From: Pirellulaceae bacterium
GTDB taxonomy: Bacteria; Planctomycetota; Planctomycetia; Pirellulales; Pirellulaceae
Reading direction: 5' to 3'
Length of the DNA stretch: 64,000 bases
Assembly: GCA_019636375.1 (NCBI GenBank)
Contig: JAHBXS010000005.1
Coordinates: forward strand, 434,001 to 498,000
Shown here: one piece after another, positions 18,718 to 27,000 of the stretch
Position numbering within the stretch: position 1 is the stretch's first letter
Layout: every line of letters begins with the position of its first letter
The notes under the pieces: generated by a model
Seen by the model: the letters and a program-made list of their open reading frames with translations, nothing else
What the model was told of the DNA's origin: nothing
Database searches by the model: none
Program-made: the position numbers and the translations under genes

Positions 18718-20289
18718 ATGGAAAAACTGCGAGCACTGATCAGTGTCAGCGACAAGACAGGAATTGTTGAGTTAGCAAATGGTATTGTTGAAGCGGGCGG
18801 AGAGATTTTCAGTACGGGTGGAACCGCTCGGCATTTGACCGATCACGGGATTCCGGTCATTGACGTTACCGCCTACACGGGCTTTCCGGAAATGATGGAT
18901 GGCCGCGTAAAAACGTTGCATCCGAAGATTTTCGGTGGCATTCTGGGGCGGTTGGAATTGCCGGAAGATCGGAAGTCGATGCAGGAACAAGGCATGTTCC
19001 CGTTTCAGATCGTTTGTGTGAATCTCTACCCGTTTCGCGAAACGATTTCGAGGGCTGATGTCACGCTTGACGCGGCGATCGAAAACATCGACATTGGCGG
19101 GCCCAGTTTAATCCGTGCGGCAGCAAAGAACCATCGTTACGTCGCAGTCCTGACCGATGCAGCACAGTATTTAGAGGTATTAACCGAATTGCAGGCCACG
19201 GGCTCGGTATCAGAAGGCCTGCGTCGCCGTTTGATGGTCGCAGCCTTCCAGCATACCGCTTCGTACGATGCAACAATTGCGAACTTCTTTCAAAGTCGAT
19301 GGGACTCGGCGGCTTGTTCCGAACTGCCCGACGAGCGAACAATTCACTTGACATTGCACCATTCCTTGCGTCACGGCGAAAATTCCCATCAACTCGGCGG
19401 TCTCTATCGCGACGATTCACACACTGGTCCGTCGGTGGTGACGGCCAATCAAATTAACGGCAAGCAATTGTCGTACAACAACATCTTGGATATGGATGCA
19501 GCCCTGGCAATCGTGCGGTTGCAAACCCAACCTGCGTGCAGCGTGATCAAACACAACAACCCCTGCGGTGCGGCAATCGCTGACACTTTACGGGTGGCCT
19601 GTGAACATGCGTTCGCAGGTGATCCGCTTAGTGCCTTTGGCTCGGTGGTGGCGTTTAATCGAGAAGTGGACTTAGAGACAGCCAAATGGCTATCGGAGAC
19701 GCCGAATCTATTTGTCGAGGTTCTGATCGCACCGTCTTTTGCAGATGCAGCCGTTGCGATGTTGACAACCAAACCCAAATGGAAAACGAATGTTCGCTTG
19801 ATGGCCGTTGGCGAATTGTCGGAATTGGGGTCATCTTGGGAAGTTCGCACGGTTGCGGGGGGAGCGTTGATTCAACAAGCGGATTTGTTGCCCGACCTCC
19901 GAAAGAATTGGAAAACGGTCAGTCAAACACCGGTGCCGAAAAACCTTCTCGAAGAGTTAGCGTTTGGCTGGGACATGGTGCGGTTCGTTAAATCGAATGC
20001 CATTACACTTTCTAAAGACCTATCGCTCGTCGGAGTCGGTGCAGGGCAGATGAGTCGCGTCGATTCGGTGAAGATCGCGATTGAAAAAGCCGGTGAGCGA
20101 TCGCGTGGAAGCGTGTTGGCTTCTGACGCTTTTTTTCCATTTCCCGATTCGATTCCGTTGGCTGCCGAAGCTGGTATAGCGGCGATCATTCAACCGGGAG
20201 GTTCGGTCAATGACCCCGAAGTGATCGCGGCCGCTGACCAGTTCGGGATTCCGATGATCTTTACGGGCCGCCGACAATTCAAACATTAG
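18718..20289 (+). CDS. purH: Bifunctional AICAR transformylase / IMP cyclohydrolase
   Basis: PurH catalyses the last two steps of de novo IMP synthesis, formyl transfer to AICAR and ring closure, in the cytosol. The N-terminal MGS-like IMP cyclohydrolase domain shows ALISVSDKTGI, STGGTARHL and DGRVKTLHPKIFGGIL. The C-terminal AICARFT domain has LRHGENSHQ, KHNNPCGAA (the catalytic Lys-His region) and DPLSAFGS, and ends with IQPGGSVND and MIFTGRRQFKH. At 523 residues it has normal length. I chose ATG 18718, which follows a GGTGG-rich sequence, over a GTG 21 codons upstream whose extra residues do not fit the family. It may be transcribed with the PPK2 gene 27 bases downstream, although no functional link is known. 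Confidence 0.96.
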   Translation: MEKLRALISVSDKTGIVELANGIVEAGGEIFSTGGTARHLTDHGIPVIDVTAYTGFPEMMDGRVKTLHPKIFGGILGRLELPEDRKSMQEQGMFPFQIVCVNLYPFRETISRADVTLDAAIENIDIGGPSLIRAAAKNHRYVAVLTDAAQYLEVLTELQATGSVSEGLRRRLMVAAFQHTASYDATIANFFQSRWDSAACSELPDERTIHLTLHHSLRHGENSHQLGGLYRDDSHTGPSVVTANQINGKQLSYNNILDMDAALAIVRLQTQPACSVIKHNNPCGAAIADTLRVACEHAFAGDPLSAFGSVVAFNREVDLETAKWLSETPNLFVEVLIAPSFADAAVAMLTTKPKWKTNVRLMAVGELSELGSSWEVRTVAGGALIQQADLLPDLRKNWKTVSQTPVPKNLLEELAFGWDMVRFVKSNAITLSKDLSLVGVGAGQMSRVDSVKIAIEKAGERSRGSVLASDAFFPFPDSIPLAAEAGIAAIIQPGGSVNDPEVIAAADQFGIPMIFTGRRQFKH

Positions 20290-20316
20290 ACATTTTGGGC
20301 CGCAGGGAGTTGAAAC

Positions 20317-21201
20317 ATGGATTTGAACTGTAAAGTCAAGGACTTTCGAGTCGAGGGCGGGAAAAAAATCGACCTCAGTCGCTGGCCTACCAACATTCCA
20401 CCCCTCAGTGACTCCAAAGCGGACTATGTTGAGAAGTTGGCAAAATTCCGTGAGGAAATCGCCCAACTGCAATCGGTTCTGTACGCTCATGATCGCTATT
20501 CGCTGCTGGTAATTTTCCAAGGGATGGACTCTGCCGGCAAAGGCGGTGCGATCAAACATGTGATGTCTGGCGTAAATCCTCAGGGCTGCCAAGTCTTTAA
20601 TTTTGGTCCGCCGAGTACAGAGGAATTGGATCACGATTTTCTCTGGCGTACGAATCGCTGTTTGCCCGAACGGGGGCGAATCGGAATTTTTGACCGCTCG
20701 TACTACGAAGAAGTATTAGTCGTGCGAGTCCATCCAGAGATTTTGGCGAAACAAAAACTTCCACAAGAATTTTGCAATCCCCCAAAATTATGGAAAGAAC
20801 GATATCAAGACATCTCTAATGTCGAATCTTATCTGCATCGCAACGGAACTCAAATCGTTAAGATTTTCTTGCTCGTCTCGCGTGAAGAACAACGCAAGCG
20901 TTTACTGGCCCGCATTGACGACCCTGACAAGAATTGGAAATTTACCCTGAATGATTTAACAAGCCGCTCTCGCTGGGATGATTACCAAACAGCCTTCGAA
21001 GAATGTTTCGAGAACACCAGTTCTAAAACCAGCCCTTGGTATGTCGTTCCCGCTGACGATAAGCGCAATGCTCGTCTTTTGGTCTCACACATTATTGTGG
21101 AAACGCTTCGAGCGATGCCTTTGGAATTTCCACGCGCGACGCCCGAGCACTTGCAAGAACTTGAACAAGCGAAAGCAATCCTCGAAAAACAATCTGACTG
21201 A
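20317..21201 (+). CDS. Polyphosphate kinase 2 family protein
   Basis: PPK2 enzymes transfer phosphate between polyphosphate and nucleotides. The 294-residue protein has a P-loop GMDSAGKGGA (residues 69-78), a Walker B-like IFDRSYYEEV and the lid-region motif RWDDYQTAFE near residue 220. VNPQGCQVFNFGPPSTEELDH is the conserved PPK2 block between them. Length and the single-domain layout fit one-domain PPK2, of the sort that phosphorylates AMP or ADP with polyphosphate; I cannot decide which class by reading alone. A PPK1 gene is not in the window. It is followed after 23 bases by a P-type ATPase on the same strand, so the pair may share a transcript. Confidence 0.9.
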   Translation: MDLNCKVKDFRVEGGKKIDLSRWPTNIPPLSDSKADYVEKLAKFREEIAQLQSVLYAHDRYSLLVIFQGMDSAGKGGAIKHVMSGVNPQGCQVFNFGPPSTEELDHDFLWRTNRCLPERGRIGIFDRSYYEEVLVVRVHPEILAKQKLPQEFCNPPKLWKERYQDISNVESYLHRNGTQIVKIFLLVSREEQRKRLLARIDDPDKNWKFTLNDLTSRSRWDDYQTAFEECFENTSSKTSPWYVVPADDKRNARLLVSHIIVETLRAMPLEFPRATPEHLQELEQAKAILEKQSD

Positions 21202-21224
21202 TTTGATTGGGACTCTTTAAGTCG

Positions 21225-23948
21225 ATGATGAAATCAAATGACCTTCTCAATATTGAGTGGCACTCCCTAGAACAGGATGAAGTCCTCAGTAAGCTTGCTG
21301 TTGATGCTTCGGGTTTGGCGGATTCCGAACTCACTTTGAGGAAAGTGGAGTTTGGACCGAATGAACTACCTGCCGCGCGACACCACGGTCCCTTGGTCCG
21401 TTTTCTGTTGCAGTTCCACAACGTGCTGATTTACATCCTTCTGGTGGCAGGGGTGATCAAATTTGTCTTGGCCAAGTGGATTGATGCGGGGGTCATTTTT
21501 GGCGTTGTTTTGGTGAATGCCCTGATTGGTTTTGTCCAAGAAGGACGTGCCGAACGAGCTCTTGACGCCATTCGCGGAATGATGTCGCTCAAGGCGACCG
21601 TCCGCCGGGGAGGGAAACGGCAAGTCGTCAACTCAAGCGAACTTGTTCCGGGCGATATCGTGTTGTTGCAATCCGGCGACAAAGTGCCTGCTGATCTCCG
21701 GTTGTTGGATGCTCGCGAGTTAAACATCGACGAAGCAATGCTGACCGGTGAGTCGGTCCCGACAGAAAAACAGACGGAAAAACTGGCAACAGGCACTCCG
21801 CTGGCCGACCGGACCTGTTTGGCGTTTTCGGGGACCATGGTCACATCCGGACGAGGTACAGGAGTTGTCACCGCGACTGGAAAACAGACCGAACTCGGCA
21901 AGATCAGCGAGTTGGTCTCAGAAACGTCGAATATCACGACGCCACTGATTGCCAAAGTCAACCAATTTGCGAATATTCTGGCCGTTGTCATTGTTTTGCT
22001 TTCGATCATGACGGTCGCTTTTGGTTACTTCGTAGGCGGCGCCGAGTTGATCGACCTGTTTTTTGCAGCGATTGCGATGGCTGTGGCGGCGATCCCCGAA
22101 GGCTTGCCCGCGATCATGACGATCATCTTGGCGATTGGCGTGCGGCGGATGGCGGAACGCAATGCGATTATTCGCAGGCTTCCGGCTGTGGATACGCTGG
22201 GGGCATTGACCGTGATCTGTTCAGACAAAACGGGGACTCTGACTCGCAATGAAATGACCGTGACAACGGTTGCGGTCGCCGAAGGGGATTGTCAAGTGAC
22301 GGGTGTGGGTTATGAACCGGTTGGAAAGCTGCTGCTGAACGAGGCAGAGATCGACAGCCAGCGTTCCATTCCACTGCACTTGCTTGCGATTGCCGGTGCC
22401 GTTTGCAACGAAGGAGAACTTCTTCAGGATCAGGGGCGTTGGCGGGTCATCGGCGATCCGATGGAGGGCGCCTTGCTCTCTCTCGCCGGAAAAGCAGGCC
22501 TGTCTTTTCCCGAAGTCCGTAGCGAATGGCCGGTCGTGGATTTAATTCCATTCGAATCGCAAAACCGGTTCATGGCAACGCTGCATGAACTGCCGGAAGG
22601 TATCGAAAATTTCCTCGGCGCTGGTCGGCAAGTTGTATTCGTGAAAGGTGCTCCAGAAAAACTTTTGGATCACTGCCGCACTGTTTTGACTGTCTCAGGC
22701 CAAGCCCCAATCAAACTTGACGCCTGGCATGAACGAGAGAATGCGATGGCGGCCCAAGGGCAGCGAGTTTTGGCCTTGGCCGGAAAAGCAACCGAAGGTG
22801 AATCGAGTTTGAATAAATATGATGTCCTAGAGGAGCTAACTTTGCTTGGTTTGGTGGGCATCATCGATCCGCCACGAGACGAAGCGATTGAGGCCGTTAA
22901 AACTTGCCAACAAGCAGGAATTCGTGTGGTGATGATCACTGGCGATCACGCCCTCACCGCGCGAGCAATTGGTAAAAGTCTCAATATTGGAGACGGACAG
23001 ACGGCAGTGACTGGCCACGAACTTGATGGGTTTGATCAGAAATCCTTGTTGCATGCGACTGAAACTTGTGATGTCTTTGCCCGAGTCAGCCCCGAACACA
23101 AGCTGAGATTGGTCAAGGCAATTCATGAGCATGGAGAAGTTGTCGCGATGACTGGGGATGGGGTCAACGATGCTCCGGCTCTCAAGCGGGCCGACGTGGG
23201 AATCGCGATGGGGATCAAAGGGACTGATGTTACGAAGGAATCAGCCGAAATGATCTTGACCGACGACAATTTCGCGTCGATTGCCAAGGCTGTGGAGGAG
23301 GGACGCACGGTTTTCGACAATTTGCGAAAATCATTATTGTTCATTTTGCCCACCAACGGTGGAGAAGCGGCGACAATCCTCGTTGCGATTCTGTTGGGGC
23401 GGACCCTGCCAATGACTCCGGTGCAGGTATTGTGGGTCAATATGATTACTGCCGTTACGTTGGGTTTGGCCCTGGCTTTTGAACCGCCCGAAAAGAACGT
23501 GATGCTCCAACCTCCTCGCGACCCACGGGCAGGCTTGCTCAATCGTTACGCCATCTGGCGGATCTTTTACGTATCGATCCTGATGTGTATTGGTACGTTT
23601 GGGTTTTTCCTTTGGGCGCGCGGAAATGGCGAGTCCATCGAGGTTGCACGAACTTTGGCCGTTAACACCATTGTCGTTCTTGAAGCATTCTATTTATTTT
23701 CAACTCGTTTTCTGCGAGCTCCAGTTTTGAATAGGAATGGCCTTCTTGGTAGCAGGCCGGTTTTGATTTCGATTGGTTTAGTTTTGCTGTTTCAGTTGGC
23801 CTTTACCTATGCTCCTTGGTTGCATTGGATCATGGGCTCACAAGTGTTCGAGATTTGGTACTGGATTCCGATCGCGTTAACCGGAATGGCATTGCTCCTC
23901 ATTGTTGAGTTTGAAAAGTGGTGTAGCGCCAAATGTCGTCTCTTCTGA
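21225..23948 (+). CDS. P2-type cation-transporting ATPase
   Basis: The 907-residue protein has the full P-type layout: N-terminal cation ATPase domain, TGESVPTEK in the actuator domain, PEGLPA in M4, phosphorylation motif SDKTGTLT (Asp about 334), the nucleotide-binding KGAPEKLL, MITGDHALTA and MTGDGVNDAPALK. PEGLPA places it among P2 ATPases (calcium or sodium/potassium-like) rather than heavy-metal P1B pumps. M6 reads WVNMITAVTLGLALAFEP, which lacks the usual calcium site Asp of SERCA-type pumps, so the ion is uncertain. ATG 21225 is followed directly by a second ATG; the TTG six codons upstream is less likely. It is preceded by PPK2 with no terminator visible. Confidence 0.9.
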   Translation: MMKSNDLLNIEWHSLEQDEVLSKLAVDASGLADSELTLRKVEFGPNELPAARHHGPLVRFLLQFHNVLIYILLVAGVIKFVLAKWIDAGVIFGVVLVNALIGFVQEGRAERALDAIRGMMSLKATVRRGGKRQVVNSSELVPGDIVLLQSGDKVPADLRLLDARELNIDEAMLTGESVPTEKQTEKLATGTPLADRTCLAFSGTMVTSGRGTGVVTATGKQTELGKISELVSETSNITTPLIAKVNQFANILAVVIVLLSIMTVAFGYFVGGAELIDLFFAAIAMAVAAIPEGLPAIMTIILAIGVRRMAERNAIIRRLPAVDTLGALTVICSDKTGTLTRNEMTVTTVAVAEGDCQVTGVGYEPVGKLLLNEAEIDSQRSIPLHLLAIAGAVCNEGELLQDQGRWRVIGDPMEGALLSLAGKAGLSFPEVRSEWPVVDLIPFESQNRFMATLHELPEGIENFLGAGRQVVFVKGAPEKLLDHCRTVLTVSGQAPIKLDAWHERENAMAAQGQRVLALAGKATEGESSLNKYDVLEELTLLGLVGIIDPPRDEAIEAVKTCQQAGIRVVMITGDHALTARAIGKSLNIGDGQTAVTGHELDGFDQKSLLHATETCDVFARVSPEHKLRLVKAIHEHGEVVAMTGDGVNDAPALKRADVGIAMGIKGTDVTKESAEMILTDDNFASIAKAVEEGRTVFDNLRKSLLFILPTNGGEAATILVAILLGRTLPMTPVQVLWVNMITAVTLGLALAFEPPEKNVMLQPPRDPRAGLLNRYAIWRIFYVSILMCIGTFGFFLWARGNGESIEVARTLAVNTIVVLEAFYLFSTRFLRAPVLNRNGLLGSRPVLISIGLVLLFQLAFTYAPWLHWIMGSQVFEIWYWIPIALTGMALLLIVEFEKWCSAKCRLF

Positions 23949-24096
23949 TTTTGCCACTGACCGCTTGAGGTAAAGTGGTAAGTAGTTACTCATGGCCCTT
24001 AGCAGGTAGGGAATGGCGTTTTTATGTGGTCATGATAAACTAGAGTTGAGTCCAACGTCGAATTTTTGCACTTTTTCTCAAACGTTTTGTCTTTTC

Positions 24097-25086
24097 ATGA
24101 GTATTGAATCACAGACTTATTTGGTTACCGGTTGCGCCGGTTTTATCGCTTCGCGGGTCGCGGCTCTTTTAGCGGAAGCAGGGCATCGGGTCGTGGGCAT
24201 CGATAATCTCAACGACTACTACGATGTAAGCCTCAAACAGCATCGGCTCGATCAGTTGCAAGGATTGGGGGCGAATTTTTCGTTTCGTAAGCTTGACCTT
24301 GAAGACCGATCAGGTTTGCACAAGCTGTTCGATGATCATCCAATCGATGCAGTGGTAAACCTAGCAGCAAGAGCTGGGGTTCGGTACAGCATGATCGATC
24401 CCCATGTGTACATGACGACCAATGCGATGGGGAGTCTGAATTTGCTGGAGGAAATGAGAGCACGAGACATTAAGAAGTACGTGCTGGCGTCGACGTCTTC
24501 GCTGTATGCGGGGCAGGAAATGCCATTTGTGGAGACTCTGGCAGTCAACACGCCAATTTCTCCTTACGCCGCTTCCAAAAAAGCCGCTGAGGTCATGGCC
24601 TACGCTTACCATTACTTGTACGGCGTTGATGTCTCGGTCGTGCGGTACTTCACCGTATACGGTCCGGCAGGTCGTCCAGACATGTGCATCTTTCGATTTA
24701 TTCGTTGGATCGATCAGGAGGAACCGATCGAGCTGTTCGGCGATGGTGAGCAATCAAGAGACTTTACGTTCGTAGACGACATCGCGCGGGGAACGAGCGC
24801 TGCATTGAAACCGGTGGGTTACGAGGTTATGAATTTAGGGGGTGGTAAACAACCGGTGACTCTGAACTTGATCATTTCCAAGTTGGAGGAGATGCTAGGG
24901 AAAAAGGCTCGGATTGAGTATCGTGAATTTCATAAAGCGGACATCAAATCGACTTGGGCCGACATCTCAAAGGCCGATCAACTTCTTGGCTGGCGCCCTC
25001 AAGTCGGATTGGACGAGGGCTTGCAAGCCTGCGTGGATTGGTACGAGAAAAACCGACCTTGGTCGCAGCAAATTGTCTTGCCCTAA
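24097..25086 (+). CDS. NAD-dependent epimerase, UDP-glucuronate 4-epimerase-like
   Basis: This extended short-chain dehydrogenase has a Rossmann motif GCAGFIASRVA near the N-terminus, IDNLNDYYDVSLK directly after it, NLAARAGVRYS, STSSLYAG (catalytic Ser/Thr) and SPYAASK (Tyr about 157, Lys 161). The substrate-domain blocks VVRYFTVYGPAGRPDM and FGDGEQSRDFTFVDD are typical of UDP-glucuronate and related sugar-nucleotide epimerases. It interconverts nucleotide sugars for surface polysaccharide. I chose ATG 24097, because the upstream 28 codons (from 24013) do not look like family sequence and the Rossmann motif then begins at residue 10. Length 329 is normal. No glycosyltransferase neighbours are present, so the pathway is open. 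Confidence 0.88.
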   Translation: MSIESQTYLVTGCAGFIASRVAALLAEAGHRVVGIDNLNDYYDVSLKQHRLDQLQGLGANFSFRKLDLEDRSGLHKLFDDHPIDAVVNLAARAGVRYSMIDPHVYMTTNAMGSLNLLEEMRARDIKKYVLASTSSLYAGQEMPFVETLAVNTPISPYAASKKAAEVMAYAYHYLYGVDVSVVRYFTVYGPAGRPDMCIFRFIRWIDQEEPIELFGDGEQSRDFTFVDDIARGTSAALKPVGYEVMNLGGGKQPVTLNLIISKLEEMLGKKARIEYREFHKADIKSTWADISKADQLLGWRPQVGLDEGLQACVDWYEKNRPWSQQIVLP

Positions 25087-25454
25087 ATTGACGGTCGAAT
25101 GCACACCTGAAAAAATCCCTCACATTGAGAGACCTGGTCATTGAATTTCTTGGTTTGGCGGAATTGGAAGCGGTATTGAAAGCAGTTTTAATGATTGGTC
25201 TTACCCATTGATTTTTCAAATTCAGGGCCAAAAAAGAACAATTCTTTTTGCCCCCCATCTTTTAGGGGGGGCAGAAGTGGTGCACAAGAGCGAGTGGTCG
25301 TTTTATTTTGCCTAATCTGCACTACTTGAAAAACCGTTTTTGCCAATTAACTTTAATGAGGCCTTAACATTTGGCCCTTAAGTGTGCCATTCGGTTAGGG
25401 CCAAGCGCACTTCTTCCTCGTTTCGGTTCATTTAAATGTTTTTTGGGAGGTTTT
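25087..25454. other. Intergenic region upstream of PEP-CTERM gene
   Basis: About 370 bases, including a G/C-run hairpin (TGCCCCCC at 25249 with GGGGGGCA ending at 25273) without a following T-run on either strand. The region is probably the leader and promoter of the PEP-CTERM gene. No clear promoter was identified. Confidence 0.45.
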
Positions 25455-26702
25455 ATGACCAAAAAGTTTGAATTTTTGTTTACCCTAGGCGCATTGGTAA
25501 CGATGGCGTCCTTAGGGTACGCGCAGCATCAATACGGTCCTGCTGGGCCAATTAATGATGTTGGCACTACTTGGACGGGAGGTCTGGCATTGGGGACTTC
25601 CCCTAGCGGAACTTACACCAGTTACCTCGTTGTGACTGACTGGGGCGGCTCAAGCGTCGCCAATGATCAATGGAGCAGTGAAGCCCGGTTTTCGTTGCAC
25701 GGCGACCCGCTGAGTGGAGTACCGGGAACTGGGACCGGTGGCCCTTCGGGTTCTGGCACGATTCACGTTGCCGTTGGGTCGGCTGCAACTGGAAGTGCTG
25801 GGAATGTCGATAGCCAGACCAACATGTTTTGGTTTGGAAACTTAACAAACGCTTACACTTCGGATGGTTCGAACGATTTGTATTTCTCAACTCGGCAGAC
25901 GTGGGCTGGCGGCGGGCAAGCCGACTGGTCGAACATTCGAGTCGTTCTCAATCCGAATGTTAACGACACTCGAACTTTTGCCGGTCCTGCAGCCCCTGCT
26001 AACTTTACGGACCTGGGCACCTTGATTGTTGGTAACACAGCCATGAACATGGCGGTTGATAACACCAATACTGGTGCGGACGGTGCAAGTTGGTTCCGAT
26101 TCCAAGTCGATAAAAACGTTGGCCCAGACCGAGCCTTTGATATCTTTACTTCGGGTGTGGCAGGTGGAGCGAACCAAAACTTCGACACGCGAGTCACCCT
26201 GTGGCGAACAACTGCTAGTGGTTTGATTCCAGTTGCGGGTACAGATGATATGGGTGGCACCTTCGGAGTACACGGTGGCGTTACCTTTGGCTCGTCAGAC
26301 CCTAATGGTCTAAGACGTAACGAATACAATCAAAATCACCCGTTGTTCTTTGACGGTCGCGGGGGAACCCAAACACTTGCAAATGCTCCTCTTGATTACT
26401 ATGCGAACACTGCGGGAGCTGGGCGACTTTTTGCAAGTGAAGAGTATTTCCTCAGAGTTTCCCATTGGGCGGGCACTGCTTTCACCAGCTCAATTTTAGG
26501 TGGTGGGACCACGCTTGGTGGCGACGGGGTTTCTGTTAACCTTGTGGGTGATGTCACCTTCGGTGCAGGCAATCCGACAACAGCAATGGGTATCGGCAAT
26601 GTCCAGCTCAATTTCTACTCGATTCCTGAGCCTTCGTCAGCTTTGTTGTTGACTGGTTTGCTCGGTGCAATGATCAGCATTCGTCGCCGAAAATTGAGTT
26701 AG
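25455..26702 (+). CDS. PEP-CTERM secreted protein, function unknown
   Basis: The 415-residue protein has a signal peptide (KKFEFLFTLGALVTMASLGYA) and a mature part rich in G, T, N and S with no cysteine, resembling a beta-rich extracellular protein. The C-terminal IPEPSS, hydrophobic helix and IRRRK form an exosortase sorting tag. I do not recognise the central domain; stretches such as DRAFDIFTSGVAG and WFRFQVDKNVGPDRAF suggest a jelly-roll or PPC-like fold, which is a guess. ATG 25455 follows GGGAGG at about four bases. A strong terminator lies 49 bases after the stop, so it is probably monocistronic and possibly highly expressed. Confidence 0.85.
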   Translation: MTKKFEFLFTLGALVTMASLGYAQHQYGPAGPINDVGTTWTGGLALGTSPSGTYTSYLVVTDWGGSSVANDQWSSEARFSLHGDPLSGVPGTGTGGPSGSGTIHVAVGSAATGSAGNVDSQTNMFWFGNLTNAYTSDGSNDLYFSTRQTWAGGGQADWSNIRVVLNPNVNDTRTFAGPAAPANFTDLGTLIVGNTAMNMAVDNTNTGADGASWFRFQVDKNVGPDRAFDIFTSGVAGGANQNFDTRVTLWRTTASGLIPVAGTDDMGGTFGVHGGVTFGSSDPNGLRRNEYNQNHPLFFDGRGGTQTLANAPLDYYANTAGAGRLFASEEYFLRVSHWAGTAFTSSILGGGTTLGGDGVSVNLVGDVTFGAGNPTTAMGIGNVQLNFYSIPEPSSALLLTGLLGAMISIRRRKLS

Positions 26703-26750
26703 TTCAAGCGTGGCCCCAACGGCTTTGTCTTGAAAAAAAATTCGTATTCA

Positions 26751-26783
26751 GGCCGACTGGGGATTCCCAGTCGGCCTTTTTTT
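26751..26783 (+). terminator. Rho-independent terminator after the PEP-CTERM gene
   Basis: An 11-bp perfect stem, GGCCGACTGGG (26751-26761) with CCCAGTCGGCC (26766-26776), GATT loop, followed directly by seven T residues. It separates the PEP-CTERM gene from the lysine-catabolism cluster. Confidence 0.95.
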
Positions 26784-26801
26784 GTTGCAGAAACTGGCTT
26801 A

Positions 26802-26903
26802 GAGCCTACCCCAAAAGGGGTCAGACACTTTGGAGGCTAAGCGAAATTTAACGTTGTTTTGTTGCCAAGCCGGAGAGGGTCTGACCCCTTTTGGGATAGG
26901 CTC
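26802..26903 (+). mobile_element. 102-bp MITE-like inverted-repeat element, copy 1
   Basis: The ends are GAGCCTACCCCAAAAGGGG and, on the other side, the reverse complement of GAGCCTATCCCAAAAGGGG. Flanks are TTA (26799-26801) and TTA (26904-26906), a 3-bp target duplication. The interior includes GGAGGCTAAGCGAAATTTAA. A second copy in opposite orientation is at 61052-61153. There is no coding capacity, so it must be moved by a transposase encoded elsewhere. Confidence 0.9.
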
Positions 26904-26922
26904 TTAACGTCAGTAATCCATT

Positions 26923-26951
26923 TTGACAGTTGATGCTTGTCTTGTTAAAGT
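26923..26951 (+). promoter_or_regulatory. Candidate sigma-70-type promoter of the lysine cluster
   Basis: Perfect -35 TTGACA (26923-26928), 17-base spacer, -10-like TAAAGT (26946-26951). It starts 20 bases after the inverted-repeat element and lies before GTG 27001, leaving a plausible leader of about 45 bases. It was read by eye; planctomycete promoters are not well characterised. Confidence 0.5.
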
Positions 26952-27000
26952 TTGGGATCATCAAAAGCATCGTTTTCTGGCACCCATTGAAGAGGCCCAT

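Noticed and set aside
25249..25273. G/C-run hairpin considered as a terminator of the epimerase gene
   Set aside because: No T-run follows it on either strand; the loop and runs may be a chance palindrome.
25372..25392. TTGGCCC and TGTGCC considered as a sigma-54 promoter for the PEP-CTERM gene
   Set aside because: The GG-to-GC spacing is 11 rather than 10 bases and both boxes deviate from the consensus.
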